A DNA stretch of 64,000 nucleotides from Sipunculus nudus (Eukaryota; Annelida; Sipuncula; Golfingiida; Sipunculidae). Positions 8,721 through 16,929 of this stretch are shown here, in pieces (within the stretch, counting starts at the first letter, position 1; each line of letters starts with the position of its first letter). Below the pieces are notes generated by a model, which was given only the letters and a program-made list of their open reading frames with translations, was not told where the DNA came from and did not search any database. Position numbers and translations under genes: made by a program. The DNA is taken from NCBI GenBank assembly GCA_026874595.1, contig JAPPUL010000084.1, forward strand, positions 359,001 through 423,000. Direction: 5' to 3'.

Positions 8721-9302
8721 TCAGTATTGCTTGGGAAAGTATTCTTTGCCCGCCTGCCAGAGGTACTTATCGACCTGTTTCAGTGTGAATCCATTCAGCC
8801 CATAGAACCTGCTGAACTCCATTAAAATGGCGTGGTATGTCGGATAGTGCTTCAGGTCGTCCTTTTTGAACTTATAGAATTTATCCACCCGCTTGAAGTG
8901 CATGAGCATCTTTTCCACAAAGCTGTCATAGATCGGATAATCCTCTGGGGAATGGTGGCTGCAGTACTTGGTGGCAAACGAGTAAAAATTGATGGTCTTC
9001 TGGCCGTTAACCTTAACCACGGCAATGTCGTTCACCAGAGTCAAATCCCGATTTGCGAGGCGGTGGTCGATATCCAAATCAACGATGTGCTTGGCAACGG
9101 TGAATGGTGAAAAAATGTTCGTGCTGTAAAAATCGTTCAGCGAGCAGACCTTTATCAGGACATCATCCATATCGACATTTCGGGGATACGTCACAGCAAA
9201 CAGTTTTCTGAGGCTGCTCTCCTGCAGTACATAATTGTCCAACGAATCCCACCGCTCCAGATACATGGCTACCTGCTCCGCCGAGGGTCTGACTTTATTC
9301 AT
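8721..9302 (-). CDS. Cassette gene C: 193-aa helical protein, unknown
   Basis: Third gene of a minus-strand operon LexA-A-B-C. The predicted protein is almost entirely helical. It contains DVLIKVCSLNDFYSTNIFSP, VAKHIVDLDIDHRL and a strongly patterned NFYSFATKYCSHHSPEDYPI stretch followed by YDSFV, and ends in VDKYLWQAGKEYFPKQY. I know this motif pattern from uncharacterised bacterial proteins, loosely reminiscent of helical Ogg/HhH-type folds, but I cannot name a function. Its ATG overlaps the end of gene B by 8 bases, with GAGGA upstream as ribosome binding site, which implies translational coupling. About 360 bases of GC-rich non-coding sequence separate its stop from ssrA. A role as nuclease, glycosylase or structural partner is conjecture. 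Confidence 0.7.
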   Translation of the reverse strand: MNKVRPSAEQVAMYLERWDSLDNYVLQESSLRKLFAVTYPRNVDMDDVLIKVCSLNDFYSTNIFSPFTVAKHIVDLDIDHRLANRDLTLVNDIAVVKVNGQKTINFYSFATKYCSHHSPEDYPIYDSFVEKMLMHFKRVDKFYKFKKDDLKHYPTYHAILMEFSRFYGLNGFTLKQVDKYLWQAGKEYFPKQY

Positions 9303-10395
9303 AGAGCGCGTCCTCGTTGATATAGGTTGAATCGTCGTCCCCCTCAGGCTTGATTGTGAAAAGGCAGCGGTAGCAGCCTTCTTCCTTCAGGTATTCAATC
9401 GGGTCTTCTTTCAGTCGGAAAAACTCACGCAGTTTTTTTGAGAGGCGTGGTTTCTGGTCCTTGACCTTGAAGGACGCATGCTGGCTCTGCCAATCAATCT
9501 GTCCGTGTGATTCAGCAAAGGCTCTAAGGAGTTCCCAAGGAATGGTTGGGTTACCGTTTCTGGTATTGGCCATTCCCATCTGGGTGTAATTGTACTGGCC
9601 GTGCGATTTGGTCGTGCGGATGGAAACGGTATGGCCGTCAATAAACTTGATGGTGATGCCGCTCCAGTTGATCCCGGCAGGCGTGTCGAAATGGACCATA
9701 CCACCGGAATCCGGCGCAGGCACATCTGCTTGGAAGATTGCAAATACATCGGTCGCTGACCTGAGAACTTTCAGGCTGCCATTGGCTTGAATGGAAAATT
9801 CCTCGCTCAGCACGATGCATATTGAACCACTCCGCCTCAACAGATCCTCGACCCGGGGTGTCAGCTGTTTGCGGGTTGGAATAATCAGCGCATAAGGGGC
9901 CTGCCCAAGCAGACTGATATTTCTGACGCTTTCAAGTAGTTCGTCCGGATCATTCTTAAAGGTCAGGTAAACCGGGAAATTGAAACCGGCGGTTGGCGTG
10001 TAATCACCCAGACGGCAAACACCGGGAATGCCGTCCAGAGAGTTTTCATTTCGTGTAATGCCCAGCCCGGCACAGATACTTTTGTGGAATGCCGACCGGT
10101 TCAATGTATAGACCAGCACATCCCTCTTGTTCAGGCCGTAAGGCTTCTCTTCCTGCTCAGGGCACACGGCAGCGATATCATCGGCGGCATGCTCGACAAC
10201 TTTTCTGGGGCAGCCCTGTCCACAGTCGGTTTTGCAATTGACCGCAGACGCACGCTGATTGGTTAGCTGCAGGAACTTCGTTTCAAATCCACTGAAGGAG
10301 TCCCAACCACCAAACGCATCCTGCCACTCACACCACGGGGCATTCTGCTTCGGGTGCTCTTCTAAGAATTGCCAGAGCCGGGTTTCACTCACCAT
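9295..10395 (-). CDS. Cassette gene B: 366-aa cysteine-motif protein, unknown
   Basis: I start it at ATG 10395 because a textbook GGAGG lies 5 bases upstream, inside the end of gene A; the two genes overlap by 11 bases. An N-terminal region carries VNCKTDCGQGCPRKVVEH (Cys54, Cys58, Cys62) and Cys78, which look like a zinc or Fe-S site. A middle alpha/beta region includes YALIIPTRKQ and GSICIVLSEEF. Near the C-terminus, TIPWELLRAFAESHG and RLSKKLREFFRLKEDPIEYL have the rhythm of a winged-helix DNA-binding domain. No known catalytic motif is visible. The combination suggests a nucleic-acid-binding or sensing component of the cassette (inference). Codon usage and GC content match genes A and C and the LexA gene, not the flanking AT-rich blocks. 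Confidence 0.72.
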   Translation of the reverse strand: MVSETRLWQFLEEHPKQNAPWCEWQDAFGGWDSFSGFETKFLQLTNQRASAVNCKTDCGQGCPRKVVEHAADDIAAVCPEQEEKPYGLNKRDVLVYTLNRSAFHKSICAGLGITRNENSLDGIPGVCRLGDYTPTAGFNFPVYLTFKNDPDELLESVRNISLLGQAPYALIIPTRKQLTPRVEDLLRRSGSICIVLSEEFSIQANGSLKVLRSATDVFAIFQADVPAPDSGGMVHFDTPAGINWSGITIKFIDGHTVSIRTTKSHGQYNYTQMGMANTRNGNPTIPWELLRAFAESHGQIDWQSQHASFKVKDQKPRLSKKLREFFRLKEDPIEYLKEEGCYRCLFTIKPEGDDDSTYINEDALYE

Positions 10396-11551
10396 TATCC
10401 TCCGAGCCGGAAATGACAAATCCACGGCGAATCAGCCATTTTTCCAGAACTTCAGCATCATCATCCCGTTTGAACTGAGCCCGGTTGCCGGAACTGAGGG
10501 TAACGGTTCGTGGTGTTTTGGAGTCAGCAAACTTGATCTGGAAGCTGGCTTTGCTCAATCGGCCGCCATTGGGGATGCTGCGATCCCGCTCTTCCAGTGA
10601 TGCAAAGATGTCTTCGGCTTTGCGGATTTCGACCTCTTTATGTGTTCCGCCACGGAAGACCTGGAACTCCTTGAGGCGCACCCAATCGATCCCTTCAATA
10701 TCATCACAAAGGATGGACGCTGAGCCAGACTCCCGCAACGGCTCCAGCGTGAATTTGCTTTTGCCATCGAAAAACTCGGTGTCACCGAAAAGATGAAAGC
10801 CAAACTTGGTGCGGTACAACTCCTTTTCACCCTTGGAACGTGCGTTCATCCGGATCTCACCATTCTCCGGGTTGTAAACAATCACGTCATATTTTTCCGG
10901 CCGATAGAACAGGCTCTTGGATTCACCGTCCTTGATGATCGATTCCCGGGTGAAAGGCTCTCCATGACGGACGAGGAACCAGACAAAATCCTCTTTCACA
11001 TAAATGAATACCTTTGAAGCCCGGCCCCGGCGCTTCTTAGCAAACCATTCATCCAGATCCGCTTCGAGGGCGGCAATGGTTTCTTCGCTCGGTTCTTCAA
11101 AAGCCGGGATGGTTTCCCGGGTGCATTTGAAATATTCGAATGAGCGCGGGCGGAAAAGGAACTGCTCGGCATGAAGGCGTTCGATGATATTGCGGTCCTG
11201 TACCCAGACCTGCAGAGCCAGGTCGCCGTATGCGGCATCTTCGGGGATACTGACATCGATCTCGGTGTCGGCAATGGCCTCCTGTATCAGGTCGAAACCC
11301 TCAGGAGTCGACATCTCGTTAATGTAATAGAGAGCTTCCGACATCTCAGGCGGTGTGCTGGTGTTTGGGTTCAGCAGCACGTTACTCATGACTGTATAAT
11401 CCAGTCCGTTTTCAGCGGCTGCCGATGGCAACTCTATCCCTCGCCCGGATAGGTATTCGGTGTAGGGCTCAAAAAATGTGATCAGATGGCTCCGGTCGAT
11501 CTTCCGGAGCATTTCCGGCTTCGAAAAGCGGCGAAGGTTTAAAGTTGCCAT
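10385..11551 (-). CDS. Cassette gene A: 388-aa protein, unknown
   Basis: First gene after the LexA-like repressor (48 bases downstream of it), with AGGAGA six bases before its ATG. It is a soluble, mixed alpha/beta protein with no signal peptide and no membrane segment. Visible features are an acidic helical N-terminal third, the basic patch WFAKKRRGRASK near residue 190, YVKEDFVWFLVRHGEPFTR, and a beta-rich C-terminal half ending in WLIRRGFVISGSEDNGE. I do not recognise the family and see no Walker, PD-(D/E)XK or polymerase signature. Tight overlap with B and C shows that the three products are made together. A defence or phage-fitness function is inferred from context only (LexA control, prophage location). 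Confidence 0.72.
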   Translation of the reverse strand: MATLNLRRFSKPEMLRKIDRSHLITFFEPYTEYLSGRGIELPSAAAENGLDYTVMSNVLLNPNTSTPPEMSEALYYINEMSTPEGFDLIQEAIADTEIDVSIPEDAAYGDLALQVWVQDRNIIERLHAEQFLFRPRSFEYFKCTRETIPAFEEPSEETIAALEADLDEWFAKKRRGRASKVFIYVKEDFVWFLVRHGEPFTRESIIKDGESKSLFYRPEKYDVIVYNPENGEIRMNARSKGEKELYRTKFGFHLFGDTEFFDGKSKFTLEPLRESGSASILCDDIEGIDWVRLKEFQVFRGGTHKEVEIRKAEDIFASLEERDRSIPNGGRLSKASFQIKFADSKTPRTVTLSSGNRAQFKRDDDAEVLEKWLIRRGFVISGSEDNGE

Positions 11552-11599
11552 TAATATCTCCTGTTTTTTAGCTTATAGCTGTCCTTACATAGTGTTCTC

Positions 11600-12223
11600 T
11601 CAAATTCGTTTACGGCCCACCACTTTGCCGAGAATCCTCAATTCATCTTCAGGTTTGACCCTGATCGGTTTCAGTCTCGGATTCTCCGGGACCAGCTCGA
11701 TGAGCTCATTATCAATTTTCAGCCTTTTGACTGTGGCTTCATCGTCAAGCAGAGCGATAACGATATCACCGTCTTCGGCAATTGGCTGACGCCTCACAAT
11801 GATCAGGTCGCCGTCGTTTATTCCGGCATCGATCATACTGTCGCCCTGTGTGTACAAGGCAAAGCACTTACCTGATCCGACAACGGATGCTTCCACCAGA
11901 ACTTCGCCCGTGATGTTCTCATGAGCGAAAATCGGATGACCGGCTGCAACCGTGCCGACTATCGGAACCGCCACAAGGGCGACCGCGTTTGTCTGAGGAT
12001 GCTTGGTCACGGTCAGACCGCGAGCCTTACCTTCCTCTCTTTTCAAATAACCTTTGCGAACTAGCTGGTTGATCCGGTCATGCACGCTGGCGTGACTGAT
12101 TCCAAATGTTTCGCTCATTTCTTTAACCGTCGGCGGATACCCTTTGGCTGAAACATACCGGCATATCTCATCAAGTGTTTCCTGCTGCAACGGCGTAATG
12201 TCGTCTTCTTTGTTTCTGCCCAT
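11600..12223 (-). CDS. LexA-type self-cleaving repressor
   Basis: 207 residues. The N-terminal winged helix reads PLQQETLDEICRYVSAKGYP, then PTVKEMSETFGISHASVHDR and KGYLKREEGKARGL as in LexA. The C-terminal S24 peptidase domain has the Ala94-Gly95 cleavage bond (TVAAGHPIF), the serine nucleophile in QGDSM (Ser129) and the lysine in ATVKRL (Lys166). All catalytic parts are present, so RecA-stimulated autocleavage after DNA damage is expected. It is encoded directly upstream of cassette genes A-B-C on the same strand, so damage should induce the cassette. It could be a chromosomal LexA of the donor, but its place beside phage tail genes makes a phage or island regulator more likely. Confidence 0.9.
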   Translation of the reverse strand: MGRNKEDDITPLQQETLDEICRYVSAKGYPPTVKEMSETFGISHASVHDRINQLVRKGYLKREEGKARGLTVTKHPQTNAVALVAVPIVGTVAAGHPIFAHENITGEVLVEASVVGSGKCFALYTQGDSMIDAGINDGDLIIVRRQPIAEDGDIVIALLDDEATVKRLKIDNELIELVPENPRLKPIRVKPEDELRILGKVVGRKRI

Positions 12224-12280
12224 AGCGTACTCCTTCCTTTAAAAGACAGAGAGCCCCAGTTTGGGCCGAATAACACACAA

Positions 12281-12296
12281 ATATAAGACCTTATAT
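12281..12296. promoter_or_regulatory. Candidate operator of the LexA-like repressor
   Basis: A perfect palindrome ATATAAG-AC-CTTATAT lies 58 bases upstream of the lexA-like start. A degenerate half-site (TCTTATAA) follows at about 12312. An AT-rich dyad just before a LexA gene is the expected place for autoregulation. It does not match the enterobacterial SOS box, so the specificity would be different. Confidence 0.55.
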
Positions 12297-12431
12297 CCAT
12301 CAGGTCAAGAAATCTTATAAATAAAACTTCCGACGGATTGAAGTCCCTCCCGGTAAGTAACCTCCGAAAGTTCCGAGAGTTCGTCTCGGACATGAGTTAG
12401 AAACCAGACAATTGGCCGGATGCCAGGCAGA

Positions 12432-12487
12432 GGCGGTTGTGGGTGCTGAAAAACGCGCATCCCAACCGCCTTTTGTTCTTTTGTTTT
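12432..12487 (+). terminator. Strong rho-independent terminator between cassette and tail genes
   Basis: GGCGGTT (12432-12438) pairs with AACCGCC (12464-12470), extended inwards by GGGTGC/GCATCCC pairing, and is followed by TTTTGTTCTTTTGTTTT. It points in the plus direction and would stop plus-strand transcription reaching the tail genes from the cassette side, insulating the two modules. Confidence 0.75.
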
Positions 12488-12532
12488 GGCACCCGCAGCT
12501 CCCACGTCGGCACCGGCCCAACGGAGGCTCTT

Positions 12533-12835
12533 ATGCTTGATGTGGAATTAGCACCAGAAAACCCTTACTCAAACCAGTTGACCGACACCCAATTGCCGGA
12601 TGCTGAAGGCATTAACCCGGAGCACGCTGGCAGTATGCTCAAGAACGCGCCGCACCGGGTCATTCTCATTTTCGGTGATCTCTATCCGGGCGTGACCGGC
12701 ATTGTCAGACAGGTGAAGGCCCGCTTTTTCGGCCTCTTTGACCAGACCAATCTCGCTCCCCAGTGGGCCGAGGTGGATATCTCCCTCGAAGAATACGTCG
12801 ATCAATCGGTCAACTGGTCGGAGGTGCGCTCATGA
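12533..12835 (+). CDS. Phage tail/baseplate protein (tube-adaptor-like)
   Basis: 100 residues from ATG 12533, which has GGAGG five bases upstream. Longer upstream reading is not supported because it crosses a terminator hairpin. The C-terminal part reads HRVILIFGDLYPGV, VKARFFGLFDQTNLAPQWAE and VDISLEEY. This pattern, a beta-sandwich ending in an (R/W)AEVxxxLxEY strand, resembles the tube/adaptor proteins encoded just before LysM tail genes in contractile phage tails and injection systems. Its stop overlaps the start of the gpX-like gene as ATGA. The protein is short, so the 5' part of the original gene may have been lost when the module was rearranged. Confidence 0.55.
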   Translation: MLDVELAPENPYSNQLTDTQLPDAEGINPEHAGSMLKNAPHRVILIFGDLYPGVTGIVRQVKARFFGLFDQTNLAPQWAEVDISLEEYVDQSVNWSEVRS

Positions 12836-13122
12836 TCGATAAGGATTCCAGATACGCAAAGTGTCTCCGGTATAGAGACAGCAATGGTGATTCCCTTGGC
12901 ACGCGCTTTCCGATCGATACATCCCCGAGATTCGATGACCGCTTTCATACCGTGACCGACGGTGACCGGCTGGATCTTCTGGCCCACAGGTATCTGGGAG
13001 AGGCAAAGCTCTGGTGGCTCATCTGTGATTACAACGACATTTTTTTTCCGCTGGAACTGACACCGGGCACGGTGCTTCGCATCCCTTCCATGGACCACGT
13101 CAGCATGCACATTCTCGACTGA
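12832..13122 (+). CDS. Phage tail protein X (LysM-type, gpX-like)
   Basis: 96 residues, starting at the ATG inside the ATGA overlap. It contains HTVTDGDRLDLLAHRYLG, then KLWWLICDYNDIFFP and TPGTVLRIP, the LysM-like fold typical of P2 gpX and of the spike-adaptor proteins of contractile tails. In P2-like phages gpX is followed by gpD, and here the gpD-like gene does follow, but with an opposite-strand DUF2971 gene in between. This order supports a P2-type tail module. Confidence 0.8.
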   Translation: MIDKDSRYAKCLRYRDSNGDSLGTRFPIDTSPRFDDRFHTVTDGDRLDLLAHRYLGEAKLWWLICDYNDIFFPLELTPGTVLRIPSMDHVSMHILD

Positions 13123-13130
13123 GCTGAGTT

Positions 13131-13901
13131 CTACAGCTTGAGTTGCAGATTTGGTAATTGGTAGAGGCTGGATCTTCTGATGCTGAACCCTTGCCCCGAC
13201 AGCGTGGATTGTAGGCTCTGAAAATCCGCATCGCTCATTCTTGGGTCAGCCACCAAATCGTCTATTAAGTCCTTTGGCTCTATGCTGTAGCTAACAAGCC
13301 CATTTTGAGCTAATTTTCCGGCATCGTTATAGATAATTCTTATTTCATTCTCGTGCTTGAACTCCATCCTCTTTATAAGCAAAGTCCTTGTTAGCTGAGA
13401 TAATGATGAATCCAGTAGCGTGCTAAAGGAGATGCCATTAAAGGCTGCAACGATATCTTTTTCTGGATAGTATTCGACTTTGCCAACAGCAAAAGAGATG
13501 GTGGCTAACTTGTAGTTTGGATTGTAGAAGCCATTCCAAAGCTTTCCCAAAGTAGTTTTTACAATCACCCCATCTTTGTCTGGGGAATAGATCCTCCAGG
13601 TAGCATCAGATTCATTGCTGTTTAAGCTCCAACACTGCCCGTAGATGTCTTCATAAAAAGTGCTTATGTCTACGGGCGTTCCGTTGTCAAAAATCTTTTG
13701 CCTGAGCAAAAACGCTTCGAAAGGATCATCCCATTTTGATATGTGGACCAGAGTATTCGCAGAGTTGCTGATTGTTGTTTTTAGATAATCTGCCTTGAAT
13801 ACCCGATAAATCGGAGTGTCAGCCATCAAGCCAAATTCTCTTGATGATTTAAAACTGAGATTCTCGTTTACTTCTTCTGTCGTCAAATTGTCATTTCTCA
13901 T
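13131..13901 (-). CDS. DUF2971 family protein (cargo gene in the tail module)
   Basis: 256 residues. It has family features of DUF2971: PIYRVFKADYL at the start, ISKWDDPFEAFLL, YGQCWSLNSNESDATWRIYS, KDGVIVKTT and a later HENEIRIIY. DUF2971 proteins are uncharacterised and are often found in phage and defence islands. It lies on the strand opposite to the tail genes and separates the gpX-like and gpD-like genes, with the gpX stop only a few bases away. That is the signature of a moron or accessory gene inserted in a late operon. Confidence 0.82.
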   Translation of the reverse strand: MRNDNLTTEEVNENLSFKSSREFGLMADTPIYRVFKADYLKTTISNSANTLVHISKWDDPFEAFLLRQKIFDNGTPVDISTFYEDIYGQCWSLNSNESDATWRIYSPDKDGVIVKTTLGKLWNGFYNPNYKLATISFAVGKVEYYPEKDIVAAFNGISFSTLLDSSLSQLTRTLLIKRMEFKHENEIRIIYNDAGKLAQNGLVSYSIEPKDLIDDLVADPRMSDADFQSLQSTLSGQGFSIRRSSLYQLPNLQLKL

Positions 13902-14034
13902 AGTTGGTCGCTCCTTAAACAGCCTGTCACAAAGATATTAATGTAAGATATGCCGCCCAATTTGAAAGCCATTTCGACGCATTTGGCGTTCTTCCGGTAT
14001 GTAAGCAGTGAACTGCGAACAGCCGGAGACGTGC

Positions 14035-14295
14035 ATGGAACTCGATACATTCAAACCGACATTTCTGATTCAGATAGAGGGCAAATCGCTCTCCAAGGAT
14101 ATCACTCAGGAGATCACTTCATTTGTTTTCACCGACAATGAAGAGGAACTGGATGTCCTCGAGCTGTCCATCACCAACCGCAACCTGCAGTTTGTGGACG
14201 ATCCGCTTTTTCAGGAAGGCAACGAGATCATTAGCCAAACGCTAAGTGTCCTCGCAATTAAACCAGAACCAAATACAACAAAAGCAAGCCAATAG
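14035..14295 (+). pseudogene. Late control protein gpD, N-terminal fragment
   Basis: From ATG 14035 (GGAG seven bases upstream) the protein begins MELDTFKPTFLIQIEGKSLS and continues with FTDNEEELDVLELSITNR and DPLFQEGNEI, the usual start of gpD-like tail-tip proteins (hub fold related to VgrG). Normal gpD proteins exceed 300 residues. Here homology stops near base 14230, exactly where the composition falls back to AT-rich, and the frame ends at 14295. The break marks the right end of the inserted phage block, either a recombination scar or an assembly join. No copy of the ssrA 3' end is visible here. Confidence 0.75.
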
Positions 14296-14486
14296 CACTT
14301 CTTTAATCCCAGCAGCACTGCCAAGCTCTTTATTCATAATACATAAGTTAATAATACAGCAACATATACTCCAAGGTTAAAATGAGCAGAAGACTATAAT
14401 ATTGCATCAGGAAATATATTATTTACTTTATTTCTACAATATATTAACAACATCTTGAGCATTAAGCAATGCCGCTACACCATCAC

Positions 14487-15437
14487 TTATTTAGTGATTT
14501 TAACTTTAAGCAAAGCATACACAGTTGTGCTGTAAGGAGCTTCAAGCCCAAGCTTTTTGCTGCGTTTAAGCACTGCTCCACTAATTGCATCTATTTCTAA
14601 TTGCCTGCCTTTTTCAAAATCAATCAACATTGAAGTTTTTATCGGATCAAAACTACGAATAAGTTCAAACATTTCATCTACATCGCTCTTAGTTAACAGT
14701 TCATCATCAGCTTGGGCTGCTCTTGCTGCCTCACTCATCAATTGATAGACAATATTACTTACATTAGGGTCATGAGTTAAACTTTTTGTATCAAACCCCG
14801 TTAAAACCGACAAAGGATTAACACCGTTGTTAATAACTAATTTTCGCCATAATTCACGCCTAATATCAGGCACTAATTGTGTAGGTATTAACGCCTTGTT
14901 AAAACTATTAACTAGTTTAGATAATTGTGATTCTTGATTGTTTTTGACATTAGATTTGCTTTTAGGCCATATTCCTAATATCACCTGAGCAATACCAGTA
15001 GCCTTTATTACTCCGGGATTAATAATATGACCACCAATACGCACTGCCAAACCGCCTATTATCTTATTAGCACCTAAATTTTTGGCAAGCTGTGCCTCAT
15101 TATCAACACCATTTTGCAGGCTTATAATTAAGGTGTTTTGTTTTGTGTGATTAAACCAACTTCTGATTCTTTTTGCTATTTCTAAAGTAGCCGTTGCTTT
15201 AGCACATAATAAAATTGCTTCATAGTCTTGTGGAAAAAAATTAAATAATTCCTCAATACTAAAAGCATTTATCTTATTTTTATAATTAAAATCTGGATGC
15301 TCTAACTGAAGACCCTTTTTCTTTAATACCTCTAAATGCTTTCCTCTGGCAATAAAATCTACTTTAAACCCTGCATCAAGCAGCCTTGCACCATAATAGC
15401 ACCCAATACCGCCAGCTCCTAATATTGCAAACTTCAT
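14487..15437 (-). CDS. Ketopantoate reductase family protein (PanE/ApbA)
   Basis: 316 residues. The N-terminal Rossmann motif is FAILGAGGIGCYYGARL. ISLQNGVDNE contains the conserved Asn region, and RRELWRKLVINNGVNPLSVL has the catalytic lysine segment of 2-dehydropantoate 2-reductase. The protein would reduce ketopantoate to pantoate with NADPH for coenzyme A synthesis. It lies at the downstream end of the phenol degradation cluster, so a role on a 2-keto acid from that pathway, as suggested for some panE-like paralogues, is possible. It is intact. Confidence 0.85.
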   Translation of the reverse strand: MKFAILGAGGIGCYYGARLLDAGFKVDFIARGKHLEVLKKKGLQLEHPDFNYKNKINAFSIEELFNFFPQDYEAILLCAKATATLEIAKRIRSWFNHTKQNTLIISLQNGVDNEAQLAKNLGANKIIGGLAVRIGGHIINPGVIKATGIAQVILGIWPKSKSNVKNNQESQLSKLVNSFNKALIPTQLVPDIRRELWRKLVINNGVNPLSVLTGFDTKSLTHDPNVSNIVYQLMSEAARAAQADDELLTKSDVDEMFELIRSFDPIKTSMLIDFEKGRQLEIDAISGAVLKRSKKLGLEAPYSTTVYALLKVKITK

Positions 15438-15470
15438 ATATTTAAGTTATTGTTAAATTAAAGTATTTTA

Positions 15471-15914
15471 TTAAGGCTGCTCATCTACTTGCAACCTGTC
15501 AATAGCACTAATGCCAGCTTTGGCACAAATAATATCTTGCTCTTCAGAACCACCTGATACTCCAATACCACCAAGTATCTTGCCATCTATCTCTATTGGC
15601 AGACCACCTCCAAAAACTACCAATCTATCACGCATAGGTATGCCAGTAGCTAACATCTTTTCACTGGCAAATATTTCAGCCCATTGACTAGTTGGAAAAC
15701 GAAAACTAGCAGAAGTGTATGCTTTATCTATCGCTATATCAATAGAATGCAAAAAAGCCCCTGGCATCCGCAAAAATCCAGCAAGATTACCTCCTGCATC
15801 AACAACAGCCACATTAATTGCAATACCCAAAGACTCTGCTTTTTTAACCGCAGCTACAACAGCACTCTCAGCGGCTTGCCAATTAATAATATGTTGAAAC
15901 ACACAGATACTCAT
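15471..15914 (-). CDS. GlcG/HbpS family (DUF336) protein
   Basis: 147 residues with the family core AVVDAGGNLAGFLRMPGA, DIAIDKAYTSASF, FGGGLPIEIDGKILGGIGVS and GSEEQDIICAKAG. Members bind haem or small cofactors, and small DUF336 genes are common companions of meta-cleavage pathways. Here it lies just behind the catechol 2,3-dioxygenase gene, 16 bases downstream, consistent with that accessory role. Confidence 0.85.
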   Translation of the reverse strand: MSICVFQHIINWQAAESAVVAAVKKAESLGIAINVAVVDAGGNLAGFLRMPGAFLHSIDIAIDKAYTSASFRFPTSQWAEIFASEKMLATGIPMRDRLVVFGGGLPIEIDGKILGGIGVSGGSEEQDIICAKAGISAIDRLQVDEQP

Positions 15915-15930
15915 AACAGTGAATACCTGA

Positions 15931-16875
15931 TTAGGTGTAAACTGTTGTAAAAGATTCTATTAACTCACCAGTGTGATAGAATATAGCTCGCCCTAACTCA
16001 TCCTCTGTCCAGGTAGTAACTGGACGATCAGGTTGGGCTAAATAGCCAAGACCTGCAAAAGTTTCATTACGATTGCCTGATGGATCGAAGAAATAAATAG
16101 TAGCACCTCGCGTAATACCATGACGTTGTGGGGTAACATCCACTTTAACCTTTTTCTTAGACATTACATCAGCTGCTTTTAGCACATCATCCCAACTATC
16201 AAGAAAAAAAGCACAATGATGTAGTCCCATAACTGGACCTCCAACAAATGCTATATCATGTGGCGTATTAGTTGTTGATAACCAAGTCGCTGCTTGTATT
16301 TTACCTCCAGGACCAACCATTACTTGTTCAACTAGATAAAAATCAAGCACTTCTATCATAAATTGTGTAGCTTCTGCCACCTTGTTGATCTCATCTTCAG
16401 GGTTTAGTTCACACATTAGTAAAGCATGATCTAACCAATGCACTCCACATCCTTTTTGACCATCAGGCCAAGGCTCTGGATTAATGCTACCTACCGCTGT
16501 GCCTACAAATTATTTTTCTGCATAAAGACACATCTCATGCCCACTAGGTAGATTAAATCTAAGGGAACGCCCTATAAATGGTAAAGCACCTGCTGCATCT
16601 TCAGATACTTCAACCCCATAACCTTGAATCCTTTGTTTATAAATATCTAAATCTTTATCAGATTTCACTTTATAAGCAATATGATTCATCCCAGAAGAAT
16701 CATCTTCACTTAAGATAACTGAATACTTATCCCACTCATCCCAGCCTTTCAAGTATACATTACCTCTAGCATCTTTATGTGTTTGCTCAAGTCCTAAAAC
16801 ATCACAATAATGTTTAAGCGCATCAGCCATATTTAACACTCGAAGATTAATATGGCCTATTCTTAATACACTCAT
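15931..16875 (-). pseudogene. Catechol 2,3-dioxygenase, interrupted by one in-frame TAA
   Basis: Extradiol (meta) ring cleavage of catechol to 2-hydroxymuconic semialdehyde, of the DmpB/XylE type. The two halves lie in the same frame. The N-terminal domain (MSVLRIGHINLRVLNMADAL to HEMCLYAEK) is followed by TAA at 16510-16512, then [17 protein letters not shown]. The C-terminal domain has [12 protein letters not shown] (His ligand), GLHHCAFFL (second His), [14 protein letters not shown] (Glu ligand) and the closing FYHTGEL. All metal ligands survive. Homologues commonly have Glu at the stop position (GAA to TAA needs a single change). Without readthrough the enzyme would lack its catalytic half. 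Confidence 0.9.
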
Positions 16876-16929
16876 CTCTTTCTCCTATCGTTTTATATAA
16901 AAATTACAATTTACCAACAATCATTAAAT

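Noticed and set aside
8721-12223. Cassette as a known CBASS, retron, BREX or toxin-antitoxin system
   Set aside because: No cyclase, reverse transcriptase, methyltransferase, helicase, kinase or recognisable toxin motif is visible in the three proteins.
14296-14486. Possible hydrophobic minus-strand peptide next to the phage junction
   Set aside because: Only a short hydrophobic stretch in AT-rich DNA without a start signal or recognisable family.
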